Of a stretch of DNA of 64,000 bases, positions 25,417 through 34,980 are shown piece after piece. Numbering within the stretch: position 1 is the first letter of the stretch; every line of letters begins with the position of its first letter. The translations under genes were made by a program, and so were the position numbers. The notes beneath the pieces were generated by a model. It was not told where the DNA came from. It made no database searches and worked only from the letters and a program-made list of their open reading frames with translations. The DNA is from Bog-532 sp963833835 (GTDB taxonomy: Bacteria; Actinomycetota; Actinomycetes; Streptosporangiales; Streptosporangiaceae), in NCBI GenBank assembly GCA_963833835.1, contig CAWHZI010000016.1:682001-746000 (forward strand). The letters are read 5' to 3'.

Positions 25417-26931
25417 GTGGCTGTTGAGACCGCCCGGGAGCCTGTGACGGATTACCGGTGGCGCTGGTGGGTGCTGGCTGTGGTGCTGAGCGCCGAGGCC
25501 ATGGACATCCTGGACACCACCACGGTCAACGTGGCCGGCCCCTCGGTGCGCCGTTCCCTGGGCGGGGGCATCGGCCTGGTCCAGTGGCTCTCGGCCGCCT
25601 ACACTCTCGCCTTCGCCGTGCTGCTGATCACCGGCGGCCGCCTCGGTGACCGCTACGGTCCGCGGCGCATGTTCCTGGTCGGGGCGGCCGGGTTCACCGT
25701 CGCGTCCCTGGCCTGCGGGCTGTCGGTGAGCCCCGGGATGCTGATCGGGGCCCGGGTGGTGCAGGGCGTGTTCGGTGCGGTCCTGCTGCCCCAGGGGATC
25801 GGGCTGCTCACCGCCGCGTTTTCTGAGCGAGAGATCGGCAAGGCGTTCAGTGCCTACGCACCCGTCCTCAGCCTGGCCGCGGTGGCCGGCCCGCTGGTGG
25901 CCGGGGCGCTGATCCGCTGGGACCTGTGGGGCGCGGGCTGGCGGCTCATCTTCCTCATCAACCTGGTCCTCGGGGCGGGGGCCGTGGCCGGCGGCCTCCG
26001 CTACCTGCCCGCCGACGGTCCTGCGACCCTGCGCCGCCTGGACGGCCGCGGGGTGCTCATCATCGGCGCGGCCACCTTCGCCCTGATCTACCCGCTGATC
26101 CAGGGCCGGGAGCGGGGCTGGCCGTGGTGGACGTTCGCCCTCGTCGCGGCGGGCCTGGCCGGTCTGGGGTGGTTCGCCCGGCACGAGCGGCGGAGCTCTG
26201 TCCCTCTTATCGAGCCCACCTTGCTGCGCCGCCGCGGCTACCTGGCCGGTGCCGCCGTCGCGCTCGCTTTCTTCGCCGCCACCGCCGGGATCATGCTGGT
26301 GCTGTCCTTCTACGCCCAGTACGGCCTGGGCTACAGCGCTCTCGGCGCCGGGCTGATGCTGACCCCCGTCGCGGCCGGTAACGTCGCCGGCGCCCTGGTG
26401 GCCATGCGCCTCGCCCCCCGGCTCGGCGGCCGGGCCACCATCCAGGTCAACCTGGCCGTGGCCCTGGCCGGCCTGGTCGCTCTGGCCTGCATCAGCTTCC
26501 TCGGCGCCCAGCCGAACGGCCCCAGCGGGCCTATCAACCTCTCCGGCCCCACCGGCCCCACCGGCCTCATGCTGGCCGGGCCGGTGCTGGCGCTGGGCTT
26601 CGGGCTCGGCGGGACCATTGCCCCGCTGTTCGCCACCATCGTGGCCGGGGTCACCCCGGCCGAGACCGGCAGCGCGTCCGGTTCGCTCGGCGCCATCCAG
26701 CAACTGGCGGGCTCGATCGGCGTCGCGGCCTTGGCCACGCTCTACGCCGCCACCAGCCACCCCGCCGCCAGCGACGCCGCCACTGGCCAAGCCGCCACCG
26801 GCCACTCCGCCGCGCATGGCCTGGCCGTCACCGCCCTGGCCGCCGCGGTCCTGCTCGGTGTCGGCGCCGTTCTCACCCTGTTGCTGCCGGCTCAGGCGAC
26901 TACATCGCGCGTAGTTTCAGGTAGCGCTTGA
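25417..26931 (+). CDS. MFS drug efflux transporter, DHA2 (14-helix) family
   Basis: A 504-residue major-facilitator protein with about 14 membrane helices, like EmrB/QacA. The DHA2 motif LDTTTVNVAGPSVRRSL is in helix 1 and GGRLGDRYGPRRMFLVG is motif A in loop 2-3. Motif C-like LAAVAGPLVAGALI is in helix 5. The GTG has GGGAGGA seven bases upstream. It is divergent from a TetR repressor. Its 3' end overlaps the opposite-strand 37-residue membrane peptide by 32 bases. The substrate is unknown. Confidence 0.92.
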   Translation: MAVETAREPVTDYRWRWWVLAVVLSAEAMDILDTTTVNVAGPSVRRSLGGGIGLVQWLSAAYTLAFAVLLITGGRLGDRYGPRRMFLVGAAGFTVASLACGLSVSPGMLIGARVVQGVFGAVLLPQGIGLLTAAFSEREIGKAFSAYAPVLSLAAVAGPLVAGALIRWDLWGAGWRLIFLINLVLGAGAVAGGLRYLPADGPATLRRLDGRGVLIIGAATFALIYPLIQGRERGWPWWTFALVAAGLAGLGWFARHERRSSVPLIEPTLLRRRGYLAGAAVALAFFAATAGIMLVLSFYAQYGLGYSALGAGLMLTPVAAGNVAGALVAMRLAPRLGGRATIQVNLAVALAGLVALACISFLGAQPNGPSGPINLSGPTGPTGLMLAGPVLALGFGLGGTIAPLFATIVAGVTPAETGSASGSLGAIQQLAGSIGVAALATLYAATSHPAASDAATGQAATGHSAAHGLAVTALAAAVLLGVGAVLTLLLPAQATTSRVVSGSA

Positions 26932-27013
26932 TGTCGGGGATCGAGACGATGACCGCCGCCAGGGTTACGGCGAGTACCGCCACCAGCAGACCTGTACAGA
27001 TCTTGCCGATCAT
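26900..27013 (-). CDS. Small membrane peptide (DUF6893-like) of the hydrogenase locus
   Basis: A 37-residue protein: one membrane helix (about residues 5-26, GLLVAVLAVTLAAVIVS) and a short basic tail IPDIKRYLKLRAM. The SIPDIKRYLK tail is the mark of the DUF6893 small-protein family as I recall it, which tends to sit at the end of actinobacterial hydrogenase operons. Its ATG overlaps the upstream 521-residue gene's stop by four bases (ATGA), so it is translationally coupled to the hydrogenase operon. Its 3' 32 bases overlap the convergent MFS gene. Function is unknown; a membrane-anchoring role is a guess. Confidence 0.75.
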   Translation of the reverse strand: MIGKICTGLLVAVLAVTLAAVIVSIPDIKRYLKLRAM

Positions 27014-28575
27014 TTCTGTTCCTCCTGCCCCGGTCCCCCTGCGGTACCGATCGGCTCGAGTTCGTCCGGCGCGAAGTAGAGAAACCGGCCCTGAGCGCGC
27101 TGCAGGTCCGCCATGGGGTCGGCGACCGGGGTGACCGCCACGTGGACCTGCCCGTCCACGTCGAACAGCACCGCCTCGACCTGGGCTTCCCGGCCCACCA
27201 GGAACAAGTCCTGGGCATCGGCGCGGCGGGCACCCGGACGCATCCGGACCTTGCTGCCGCGGCCTACGGAAACGCCCCCGATCAGGACCTCGTCGGTCTC
27301 GGGGGACACCGAGCTGTCCGAGCCCGGGTCCCACCAGGGCACGTCCGGGGTGTGGAACACCGGCACCTCATCGGCCGCCGGGGCTGCGGGGAACGGCCCC
27401 GACGCCATCACCGCCCCCGGCGGTCCTGCCGCCCCAGCAGGCCCGGCTTGCTCAGAAGGCCCTGACGTCTCGTCCGGCGTCCGGGCCGGACCCGACCGGG
27501 GCTCCAGGTACCGGATCGCCCCGTGCAGCTTCTCCATCATTTCCGGCGGCAAGCCGTCCAGCCGGTCGATCAGGTCGGCGGCGCGCGGGTCGGTGGCCCG
27601 GGCCTCACGCTTTTCTTCGTCGGTCAGGGCCAGCGTCCGCAGCGTGAGGATCTCGTCGATCTCGGTCGCGTCGAACAGGTCACCGGCGCTCTCCGGGGCG
27701 ATCTCCGGGTGGTCGTACAGGATGACCGGGGAGGACAGCATCAGGTCCTGGCAGTCCGCCGGGCCGCCTAGCACCGGCCAGGTGCCTTCGTTATGGCAGG
27801 CCGCAACCTCGGCCGACGCCCACTCCGGTGGGTCGGTCATCGAGATGAACGACCCACCCGGCACCCCGATCAGCGCGTGCGCCGCGACCAGGGCGTAGCG
27901 CAGCCCGTCTTCCCGGTTGCCCAGCGCGATGTCGGGCTGGGTGTGGTTTTCGACCCGCAGCCGCAGTCGCAGCGCCTGGAACGGGCCGGCCACCCGTTCG
28001 GCCCGCACCCGCAGCACCCCGTCCAGGCCGTCCCACCGGTGCACCAGCCGGCCCGCCAGCGTGCCGCCGGAGTCGGCCAGGTCGTCGGCCGATTCGCCCG
28101 CGTCGATGTGGAACGGGATCTCCACTCCCGGCCTGGCCGACCCACCCTCGGCCAGCCGAGTCAGGTCGGCCACGGTCAGCTCGGCATGCTCTTCCCGCTC
28201 GGTAGCCTCGGTGAACCGGGTGTACTCGGTACCGTCCACGGTCAGCGTGGGCACGTCGGTCCATTCGGTGGCGTCCTGCGGCCCACCCGCCGGATGCGCC
28301 GGGGCCCGTTGCACGCTGCGCCGCTGGACGTGCAGGAACCGGACCAGGATCTGCACCCGCGCGTCATCGCGCGCCTCGGCCAGGCACTCGGTCTGGGAGG
28401 CGGACGGCTCGCAATCATCGACCGCCGCGTACGCCGGCGGCATCAGCACCCCGAACTGGAACCGGGCCTGATTCTTCCGCGACGACTGCCGGTACGGGTA
28501 CAGCAGGTAGCCCTCGTACAGGATCGCGTCGGCTACGGTCAGCGCCTGGGCTGCGTGCGGTGAGCTGAGCGTCAC
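27010..28575 (-). CDS. Hydrogenase-locus protein of unknown function, 521 residues
   Basis: A soluble, acidic 521-residue protein with no recognised domain or membrane segment. The N-terminal 90 residues include ILYEGYLLYPYRQSS and FQFGVLMPPAYA. The middle holds a beta-rich stretch (VEIPFHIDAG, LRLRLRVENHT). A Gly/Pro/Ala linker (about 375-430) leads to a C-terminal domain containing SKVRMRPGARRADAQDLFLVG. It is joined by four-base overlaps to the genes on both sides, so it is part of the hydrogenase operon. Similar proteins accompany group 1h hydrogenases in actinobacteria, as I recall; the function is unknown. Translation starts at GTG. Confidence 0.8.
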   Translation of the reverse strand: MTLSSPHAAQALTVADAILYEGYLLYPYRQSSRKNQARFQFGVLMPPAYAAVDDCEPSASQTECLAEARDDARVQILVRFLHVQRRSVQRAPAHPAGGPQDATEWTDVPTLTVDGTEYTRFTEATEREEHAELTVADLTRLAEGGSARPGVEIPFHIDAGESADDLADSGGTLAGRLVHRWDGLDGVLRVRAERVAGPFQALRLRLRVENHTQPDIALGNREDGLRYALVAAHALIGVPGGSFISMTDPPEWASAEVAACHNEGTWPVLGGPADCQDLMLSSPVILYDHPEIAPESAGDLFDATEIDEILTLRTLALTDEEKREARATDPRAADLIDRLDGLPPEMMEKLHGAIRYLEPRSGPARTPDETSGPSEQAGPAGAAGPPGAVMASGPFPAAPAADEVPVFHTPDVPWWDPGSDSSVSPETDEVLIGGVSVGRGSKVRMRPGARRADAQDLFLVGREAQVEAVLFDVDGQVHVAVTPVADPMADLQRAQGRFLYFAPDELEPIGTAGGPGQEEQK

Positions 28576-29240
28576 GGCTGGCTCCCCGCCGCCTCCGAGC
28601 CACCCGGCGCATCGGCGGCCTCGCCGAGCAGCGTGGTCAGCGTCGCGTCCCAGGTCGGCAGGGCGCGGTCGGTCTTGAACCGCTCCAGGCCGCTGAGCGT
28701 CTCCCGGCTCATGGTGATCCAGGCCATGTTCGGGAAGTGCACGTCAACCGCTTCCCGCCAGACGCTGACCGGCAGCCGGTAGGCCGCCTCCTTGCTCCAC
28801 GGGACCTGCTGGACCTGCATCTTCCCGTCCACCACCGAGAAGATCGTCCCGCTGAACAGCAGCAGCAGCGGGATCTCACCGGCCTCCAGGCTGGCGAAGT
28901 ACCGGCCGGAGCCAATCTCCAGGTCGTAGCTGAAGTTGACCGGCAATTGCACCTCGGTGTGGCCGGAGAAGCTGCTGATCATGGTCGAGACGTTGGTGAA
29001 CTGCATCGGCTTGAGCGTGTCGGCCCAGCGCATGGTGTCACCGAACAGGTCCTTGAGCCGGGCCTCCTCGGCCGGGGAGTAGCGCCGCCGGGCCGGCTCG
29101 ATGCGGATCTGGCAGCGCAGCGCGATGGCGTCGATCCGCTGCCCGCTGGTCTCGCTGATCCGCAGCATCAGCGTCATCGAGGGCAGGACCGCGTACCGTT
29201 CGGCCTGCGCCCCGACGCAGTCGAAGGTCAGGTCGGCCAC
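28572..29240 (-). CDS. DUF6084-like protein of the hydrogenase locus
   Basis: A 222-residue protein of unknown function. Visible conserved-looking stretches are IALRCQIRIEPARRRYS, LKDLFGDTMRW, TEVQLPVNFSYDLE and GEIPLLLLFSGTIF, together suggesting a beta-sandwich with a following helix. I place the start at the GTG at 29240, two bases after the upstream stop. The stop overlaps the next gene's GTG (GTGA). I recall this as DUF6084, which occurs beside actinobacterial [NiFe] hydrogenases; the family name is from memory. The role is unknown. Confidence 0.75.
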   Translation of the reverse strand: MADLTFDCVGAQAERYAVLPSMTLMLRISETSGQRIDAIALRCQIRIEPARRRYSPAEEARLKDLFGDTMRWADTLKPMQFTNVSTMISSFSGHTEVQLPVNFSYDLEIGSGRYFASLEAGEIPLLLLFSGTIFSVVDGKMQVQQVPWSKEAAYRLPVSVWREAVDVHFPNMAWITMSRETLSGLERFKTDRALPTWDATLTTLLGEAADAPGGSEAAGSQP

Positions 29241-29241
29241 G

Positions 29242-30021
29242 TCAGGCCTCCCCGGCCAGCGGCCGGGCCCGGGTCCGGACCGTGTCGAGAAACTCGTCGA
29301 TGCTGCCCCGGGCCTCGCTGCCGCCATCAAAACCGCGCCAGGTCAGCCGCATCCGTCCGGCCAATTCATAACAGGCATCGATCGGCACCAGGAAATGCTC
29401 GATGCCGGCGTCCCTCTTGGTGATCAGGACCGCCTCCACGTCGTCATCCATGGCGGTCAGCAGCGGGTGGCCGTCGGCCAGCCGGGCCCACGCGGCCAGG
29501 TCCAGCCGGCACTCGGTCGCGCCCGCCGGGCTGGGGTAGAACCCGGCCACCTCGCCCACCTGTGAACTGCGCAGGAAGAAGGCCAGCCCGACCGGGATCT
29601 CCAGTTCCTCCCACTCATACGGCGACAGCGGGTGCTCCGAATCGGCCAGGTACCGGTCCGGTACCGCCCGGTACCGGCCCCGCCCGGCCTGGGACTGAGT
29701 GAAGAGCAGGTAACAGGCGCGGCAGGCGCACAGCAGGGAGGAGTTCTCCAGATCGGCCACGTGAGCGTGGTCGGCCGGAACCACCTCCGCGCACATCTCG
29801 CACTTCTCCGCCGCCACCTCGCTGGCCGCGAAGGAGGCGGGCATCTGCGAATCGGACGGCAGCGGGGCCCGCCCAGGAACTGGAACAGAAACGGGGACGG
29901 AAACGGGATCAAAAACAGGATCAGGCAGCGGAACAGGAACGCGAGGCGCAGGCGGGGGAGTGGCCGGTGCTCCCGGCACGAAGCGGCCGAGGCCACCCCG
30001 CCCGGTCGCCCGTCCGGTCAC
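29242..30021 (-). CDS. DUF5947-like zinc-ribbon protein of the hydrogenase locus
   Basis: A 259-residue protein with a Pro/Val-rich N-terminus (1-55) followed by a four-cysteine site, CEMC at about 72-75 and CACRAC at about 98-103, likely binding zinc or an iron-sulfur cluster. The rest is a globular domain with LAFFLRSSQVGEVAGFYPSP and EHFLVPIDACYELAG. Its GTG overlaps the stop of the NifU-like gene (GTGA), so it is translationally coupled. I recall the family as DUF5947, found with hydrogenases. Function is unknown; carrying electrons or helping cofactor assembly are both possible. Confidence 0.75.
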   Translation of the reverse strand: MTGRATGRGGLGRFVPGAPATPPPAPRVPVPLPDPVFDPVSVPVSVPVPGRAPLPSDSQMPASFAASEVAAEKCEMCAEVVPADHAHVADLENSSLLCACRACYLLFTQSQAGRGRYRAVPDRYLADSEHPLSPYEWEELEIPVGLAFFLRSSQVGEVAGFYPSPAGATECRLDLAAWARLADGHPLLTAMDDDVEAVLITKRDAGIEHFLVPIDACYELAGRMRLTWRGFDGGSEARGSIDEFLDTVRTRARPLAGEA

Positions 30022-30797
30022 GACTGACCCTGCGCGACCGCCGCCGGCACCGCCACCCTGATGCCCTGGCTGTCGGTGACCAGCGGCAGCGGGTTCAGAT
30101 GCACGGTGGTGTCGCTCAGCCCGCGGCCGGCCCGGCTGACGTCGTAGACCGCGCCGCAGGGACAGGTCAGCACCTCGCGATCGAGCCGGCCATCGCCCAG
30201 GCCCGAGCCGCAGGCCGCGCACCCGTCCCGGTAGGCGTACAGCGTCCCGCGGACCGAGCAGAGCACGATCGGCAGGTCGCCCGCGGCGGTGGTGACGGGC
30301 CGGGCGCTCGGCGGCCCGATCTCGGGCAGCAAGACCCAGCCGCCGCCGGCCGCGTCCGGGCCCGCGTCGGCCAGCGCCACCGCGTCCGGCCGCGGGCCGA
30401 TCTGCAGCAGCACCGGGCCCGGGGGCGCCGGCGCCTCGGTCACGCCCTCCACCACGACCTCGGTCACCTCGGGGGCGGCGTCCTGCACCGCGCCCTCGAT
30501 GGCCAGCTGCACGGTGACCGCCGAGGACGGGCAGCCGTCGCAGTTGCCTTCCAGCCGCAGCCGGGCCACCCCCTCGCTGACCCCGACGTAGTGCACGCCG
30601 CCGGCGTGTGAGCCCAGGTAGGGCCGCACCTGGTCCAGCGCCCGCTGGATGCGGGCGTCGACGTCCAGCGGGTGCAGCCCGTGCAGCAGCAGCAGGTTTT
30701 CCACCAGCGGATCATTGATCAGCCGGTCCAGCGTGGCCGCCATGGCCGCGCGGGTGGCGCCGTCCGCGGCCAGCTCATCGTCGGCCACCACGGCCAT
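30018..30797 (-). CDS. NifU-domain and Rieske-like iron-sulfur protein (in-frame portion)
   Basis: 259 residues in the main frame. A NifU C-terminal domain has the CxxC motif in EGNCDGCPSSAVTV (about residue 85-90). A Rieske-like module at about 175-235 has GTLYAYRDGCAACGSG and LTCPCGAVYDV. Classical Rieske centres use two Cys and two His (CxH, CxxH); here four cysteines stand in CxxC and CxC, so the site may bind another cluster or zinc. It lies next to the catalytic subunits and probably carries electrons from the hydrogenase, by analogy with mycobacterial HhyE; that equivalence is inference. The true start is probably at 30933, cut off by a frameshift. Confidence 0.75.
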   Translation of the reverse strand: MAVVADDELAADGATRAAMAATLDRLINDPLVENLLLLHGLHPLDVDARIQRALDQVRPYLGSHAGGVHYVGVSEGVARLRLEGNCDGCPSSAVTVQLAIEGAVQDAAPEVTEVVVEGVTEAPAPPGPVLLQIGPRPDAVALADAGPDAAGGGWVLLPEIGPPSARPVTTAAGDLPIVLCSVRGTLYAYRDGCAACGSGLGDGRLDREVLTCPCGAVYDVSRAGRGLSDTTVHLNPLPLVTDSQGIRVAVPAAVAQGQS

Positions 30798-30933
30798 GAT
30801 GTGCGCCAGGCCGTCCCCGTACAGGCTGACCAGCAGGCGGACCAGTTCCTCGGCGGCCGCGCCCTGACCGCTGGCGCCTCAGCCGGCCCAGCAGTTCCTC
30901 GATCTGGTCGCCGACCTGTTGCACGCGGGTCAT
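30798..30933 (-). pseudogene. Displaced 5' end of the NifU-like gene
   Basis: An ATG at 30933 with an ideal AAGGAGCGGC ribosome-binding site begins MTRVQQVGDQIEELLGRL. The frame then shifts at about 30877-30882: one extra C (G on the coding strand) turns the expected GAGCGCC into GAGGCGCC. After that point the correct frame (SASGQGAAAEELVRLLV) runs on into the NifU domain but has a TGA at its beginning. Removing one base would restore a single protein of about 304 residues. Either a sequencing error or a real lesion. Confidence 0.65.
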
Positions 30934-30976
30934 GCCGCTCCTTCTGTAGCGCGGTGGCTCATCACGTGGACGGCGA

Positions 30977-32761
30977 TCAGGTGGACAGGGTGACCCCCAT
31001 CGGCGAGTGCACCTTCTCCAGCGTCTTGCCGTTGCCGAGGTACATGTGCACCCCGCACGGCAGGCACGGGTCGAAGCTGCGCACCGCGCGCATGATGTCG
31101 ATCCCCTTGAAGTTGTCCGGCGTGTTCTCCTCGAAGATCGGCGTGTTCTGCACCGCGTCCTCGTACGGGCCGGGCGTGCCGTAGCTGTCGCGCACGCTGG
31201 CGTTCCAGGGGGTCGGCGGGTACGGGTGGTAGTTGGCGATCTTGCCCTTCCTGATCACCATGTGATGCGACAGCACGCCCCGGACCGCCTCGGTGAAGCC
31301 GCAGCTGTTGGCCTCTTCCGGCACGGTGAACGGCTCCCAGGTCTTGGTCCGCCCGGCCCGGATCTCGCCCAGCGCCTTCTCCACGAAGTGCAGCGCGCAG
31401 GCGGCCGAGTAGGCCTGGAAGTAGGTCCGGGCCCGGTCCCGCTCGATGGCGTTGGACAGCGGCGCGCCCTGCTTATCGACCGGGATCTTCCACTCGAACG
31501 TGGCCTCGGGCCTGGTCGCGCTGCGCGGCAGGTTGATGAGCACGCTGTGGCCGGTGGACTTGACGTAGCCGAAGTCGACCAGGTTGCCCTGGGCCGTGGC
31601 CCACAGCCGGGCGATCGGGCCGCCGCCGGTGTCCGCGGCCAGGTAGTCCTTGCCGTCGAACCAGCGGGGTGACATGACCCAGCTGTACTTGTCGTCGAAG
31701 TCCCGTTTCTGCGGCCGCGGGATCGTGTGCTGGTTCCACGGGTGCCGCTCGTCCACCGGGTTGCCCAGCGGGTCGTGCGTCACGAACTTCTCCTGGCCGG
31801 CCCAGTCCTCGTAGTACGAGCTGCCCAGCAGGATGCGGATGCCCAGGTTGATGTCGACCAGGTCGTTGGTGAGCAGCTGGCCGTCCCGGATGACGCCCGG
31901 GGTGACGAACATCTTCCGGCCCCAGTTGCTCATGTTCTCGTACTTGAAGTCGCAGTACTCCGGGTCGTTCAGGCTGCCCCAGCAGACCATGTCCGCCCGG
32001 CGCCGGCCGACCTCTTCGTACCCGGGCAGCGCCTCGTAGAAGAAGTCGAACAGGTCGTCGTGCATGGGGACGACGCGCTTCATGAACTCGACGTAGCGCA
32101 TCAGCCGGGTCAGGTAGTCGGTGAACAGCTGCACGGTCGCGGTGGTGCCGACGCCGCCCGGGTACAGCGTGGACGGGTGCACGTGGCGCCCCTCCATCAG
32201 GCAGAACATCTCCCGGGTGGACCGGCTGACCTGCAGCGCCTCGCGGTAGAACTCGCCTTCCAGCGGGTTCAGCGACCGCATGATGTCGCCGATGTACTTG
32301 TAGCCGTGCTCGGCCGCGTGCGGTGCCTCGGTGTGGTTGGCCATCTCCAGCACGCCGGGGTTGGTCTCGCCGACCATCTTGGCGCAGAAGTCCACCCCGA
32401 CCAGGTTCTCCTGGAAGATGTTGTGGTCGAACATGTACTCGGCCGACTCGCCCAGGTTGATGATCCACTCGCCCAGGTGCGGCGGCCGGACCCCGTAGGC
32501 CATGTTCTGGTTGTAGACCGAGCAGGTCGCGTGGTTGTCACCGCAGATGCCGCAGATGCGGCTGGTGATGAAGTGCGCGTCCCGCGGGTCCTTGCCCTTC
32601 ATGAAGATGCTGTAGCCGCGGAAGATCGACGAGGTGCTGTGGCACTCGATGACCTTCTTCTGCTTGAAGTCGATCTTGGTGTAGATGCCCAGGCTGCCCA
32701 CGATCCGGGTGATCGGGTCCCACGACATTTCGACGACGTTGGGGTCATCGGTCGTTGTCAT
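30977..32761 (-). CDS. hhyL: [NiFe] hydrogenase large subunit, group 1h
   Basis: A 594-residue catalytic subunit that oxidises H2. The N-terminal nickel ligands are in RICGICGDNH (Cys70, Cys73, His77) and the C-terminal pair in DPCLPCGVH (Cys566, Cys569). A 22-residue peptide after His572 should be removed by the maturation protease encoded at 37.2 kb. Conserved SWDPITRIVGS opens the protein. The pattern fits the high-affinity actinobacterial group 1h (group 5) enzymes that scavenge atmospheric H2. It lies 27 bases after the small-subunit gene. H2 affinity itself cannot be read from sequence. Confidence 0.95.
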   Translation of the reverse strand: MTTTDDPNVVEMSWDPITRIVGSLGIYTKIDFKQKKVIECHSTSSIFRGYSIFMKGKDPRDAHFITSRICGICGDNHATCSVYNQNMAYGVRPPHLGEWIINLGESAEYMFDHNIFQENLVGVDFCAKMVGETNPGVLEMANHTEAPHAAEHGYKYIGDIMRSLNPLEGEFYREALQVSRSTREMFCLMEGRHVHPSTLYPGGVGTTATVQLFTDYLTRLMRYVEFMKRVVPMHDDLFDFFYEALPGYEEVGRRRADMVCWGSLNDPEYCDFKYENMSNWGRKMFVTPGVIRDGQLLTNDLVDINLGIRILLGSSYYEDWAGQEKFVTHDPLGNPVDERHPWNQHTIPRPQKRDFDDKYSWVMSPRWFDGKDYLAADTGGGPIARLWATAQGNLVDFGYVKSTGHSVLINLPRSATRPEATFEWKIPVDKQGAPLSNAIERDRARTYFQAYSAACALHFVEKALGEIRAGRTKTWEPFTVPEEANSCGFTEAVRGVLSHHMVIRKGKIANYHPYPPTPWNASVRDSYGTPGPYEDAVQNTPIFEENTPDNFKGIDIMRAVRSFDPCLPCGVHMYLGNGKTLEKVHSPMGVTLST

Positions 32762-32788
32762 CGCTGCTCCCTATCGCTCGTCACCAGG

Positions 32789-33865
<1,077 letters not shown>

Positions 33866-34327
33866 GAGGAGGCCACCTCCTCGCTGGTCGAATACTGGCC
33901 TCCGGGTCGCATGCGCGCCCCCCGCCGGTTTAACGAGTGGCCCGCCCGCGGGCCGTCCCAGAACAGGCTGACCACGTTCACGCATCCCCCCCAGGGCACG
34001 AAAAACTTGTGCGTCCGGGGACATCAGCGCTGATGACCATGGCGAACCCGCCTTCGTGTGCCCGAACACCCTTCGTGGTGCACAGACATCGCAATGTTAG
34101 ACCCGGTGTAACCTACGCCACAAGATCTAAGCGTGACCGCCCGGACACAAGTGTCCAGACCGGCCCGGTCAACTGTTGTTACGATGTCTGACTCTGCCCA
34201 CGCACCGGAGGCACTCGTGCGCGCACAGACGTCATCCGCCCTTTGTCCGAAGGCTCGAATCGAATAGCCTTGCCTAAGCCCAAACGTGCACCATGCTGTG
34301 CTGCGGATGGCTTTGAGGAGAGATCCG
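33866..34327. promoter_or_regulatory. Divergent hydrogenase control region with three palindromes
   Basis: This 462-base spacer between hhyS and the HTH regulator is less GC-rich than its surroundings. It contains CATCAGCGCTGATG, a perfect 14-base palindrome (34022-34035). GTTAGACC-C-GGTGTAAC (34096-34112) pairs at seven of eight arm positions. GGACAC-AA-GTGTCC (34143-34156) is a perfect 6+6 palindrome. They are spaced about 50-60 bases apart. These are candidate operators for both transcription directions. No -35/-10 pair is convincing, so promoters are not called. Confidence 0.55.
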
Positions 34328-34945
34328 GTGGCAGAACCCGTTTATGGTCCTTCGCAGGACCCGATCGAGGTCATGCCTGTCGTGGTTCTCTTCCAGGTAT
34401 TTCCCGCTCGTCCTTCGTCGATTCCCGACATCCGCGATTTCGTCCGCCGCTGCCTGGCCGAGTCACCCTTGACCGAAGAGGGAAACCGGGAGGTCGGGGA
34501 GACGGTCTTCCGTGCCCTGCTCGATGCGGCCGGGCCGTCCGGGTCGATCCAGGTGGCGTTCCGGATCTTCCCCGAGCACGTCGAGGTGGACGTGCTGCAC
34601 TCCGAGCTTCAGGCCACCGGATTGCCGCCCGCCGACTCCCGCCCCTCCGGCGGCCCGGCCGAAAACGGCACTGGGGCCCCGGTTTCCAGGACTTCTCCGG
34701 AGCAGGCGGCGCTGTCCGCGCCCGGGGCGTCCTTCGTGCGGCTGGGCCAGGACGGGCAGCCCGGCAACTTCGCCGACTGGATGTCGGTGGCGCTGCGCCG
34801 GGAGGGCTTGACCCAGGAGGCCGCGGCCCGGCTGCTCGGGGTCTCGGTCAAGACGGTCAGCCGCTGGGTGGGTGGCGCGACCGAGCCACGCCTCCGTGAT
34901 CTGCGGCGTATCCAGGAAGTGTTCGGCGAGATTCCGCTGCAATGA
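34328..34945 (+). CDS. Helix-turn-helix (XRE-like) regulator at hydrogenase locus
   Basis: A 205-residue protein with an N-terminal domain of unknown fold (1-100, containing DIRDFVRRCLAESPLTEEG) and an XRE-type helix-turn-helix at about 150-195 (LTQEAAARLLGVSVKTVSRWVGGATEPRL). I chose the GTG with GAGGAG seven bases upstream. It is divergent from the hydrogenase structural genes across a palindrome-rich spacer, so it is the best local candidate for their regulator. The signal it senses is unknown. The N-terminal half has no cysteine cluster. Confidence 0.85.
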   Translation: MAEPVYGPSQDPIEVMPVVVLFQVFPARPSSIPDIRDFVRRCLAESPLTEEGNREVGETVFRALLDAAGPSGSIQVAFRIFPEHVEVDVLHSELQATGLPPADSRPSGGPAENGTGAPVSRTSPEQAALSAPGASFVRLGQDGQPGNFADWMSVALRREGLTQEAAARLLGVSVKTVSRWVGGATEPRLRDLRRIQEVFGEIPLQ

Positions 34946-34980
34946 CCGGCCCGCGCGTTCCCTCGGGGAAATATTTATCT

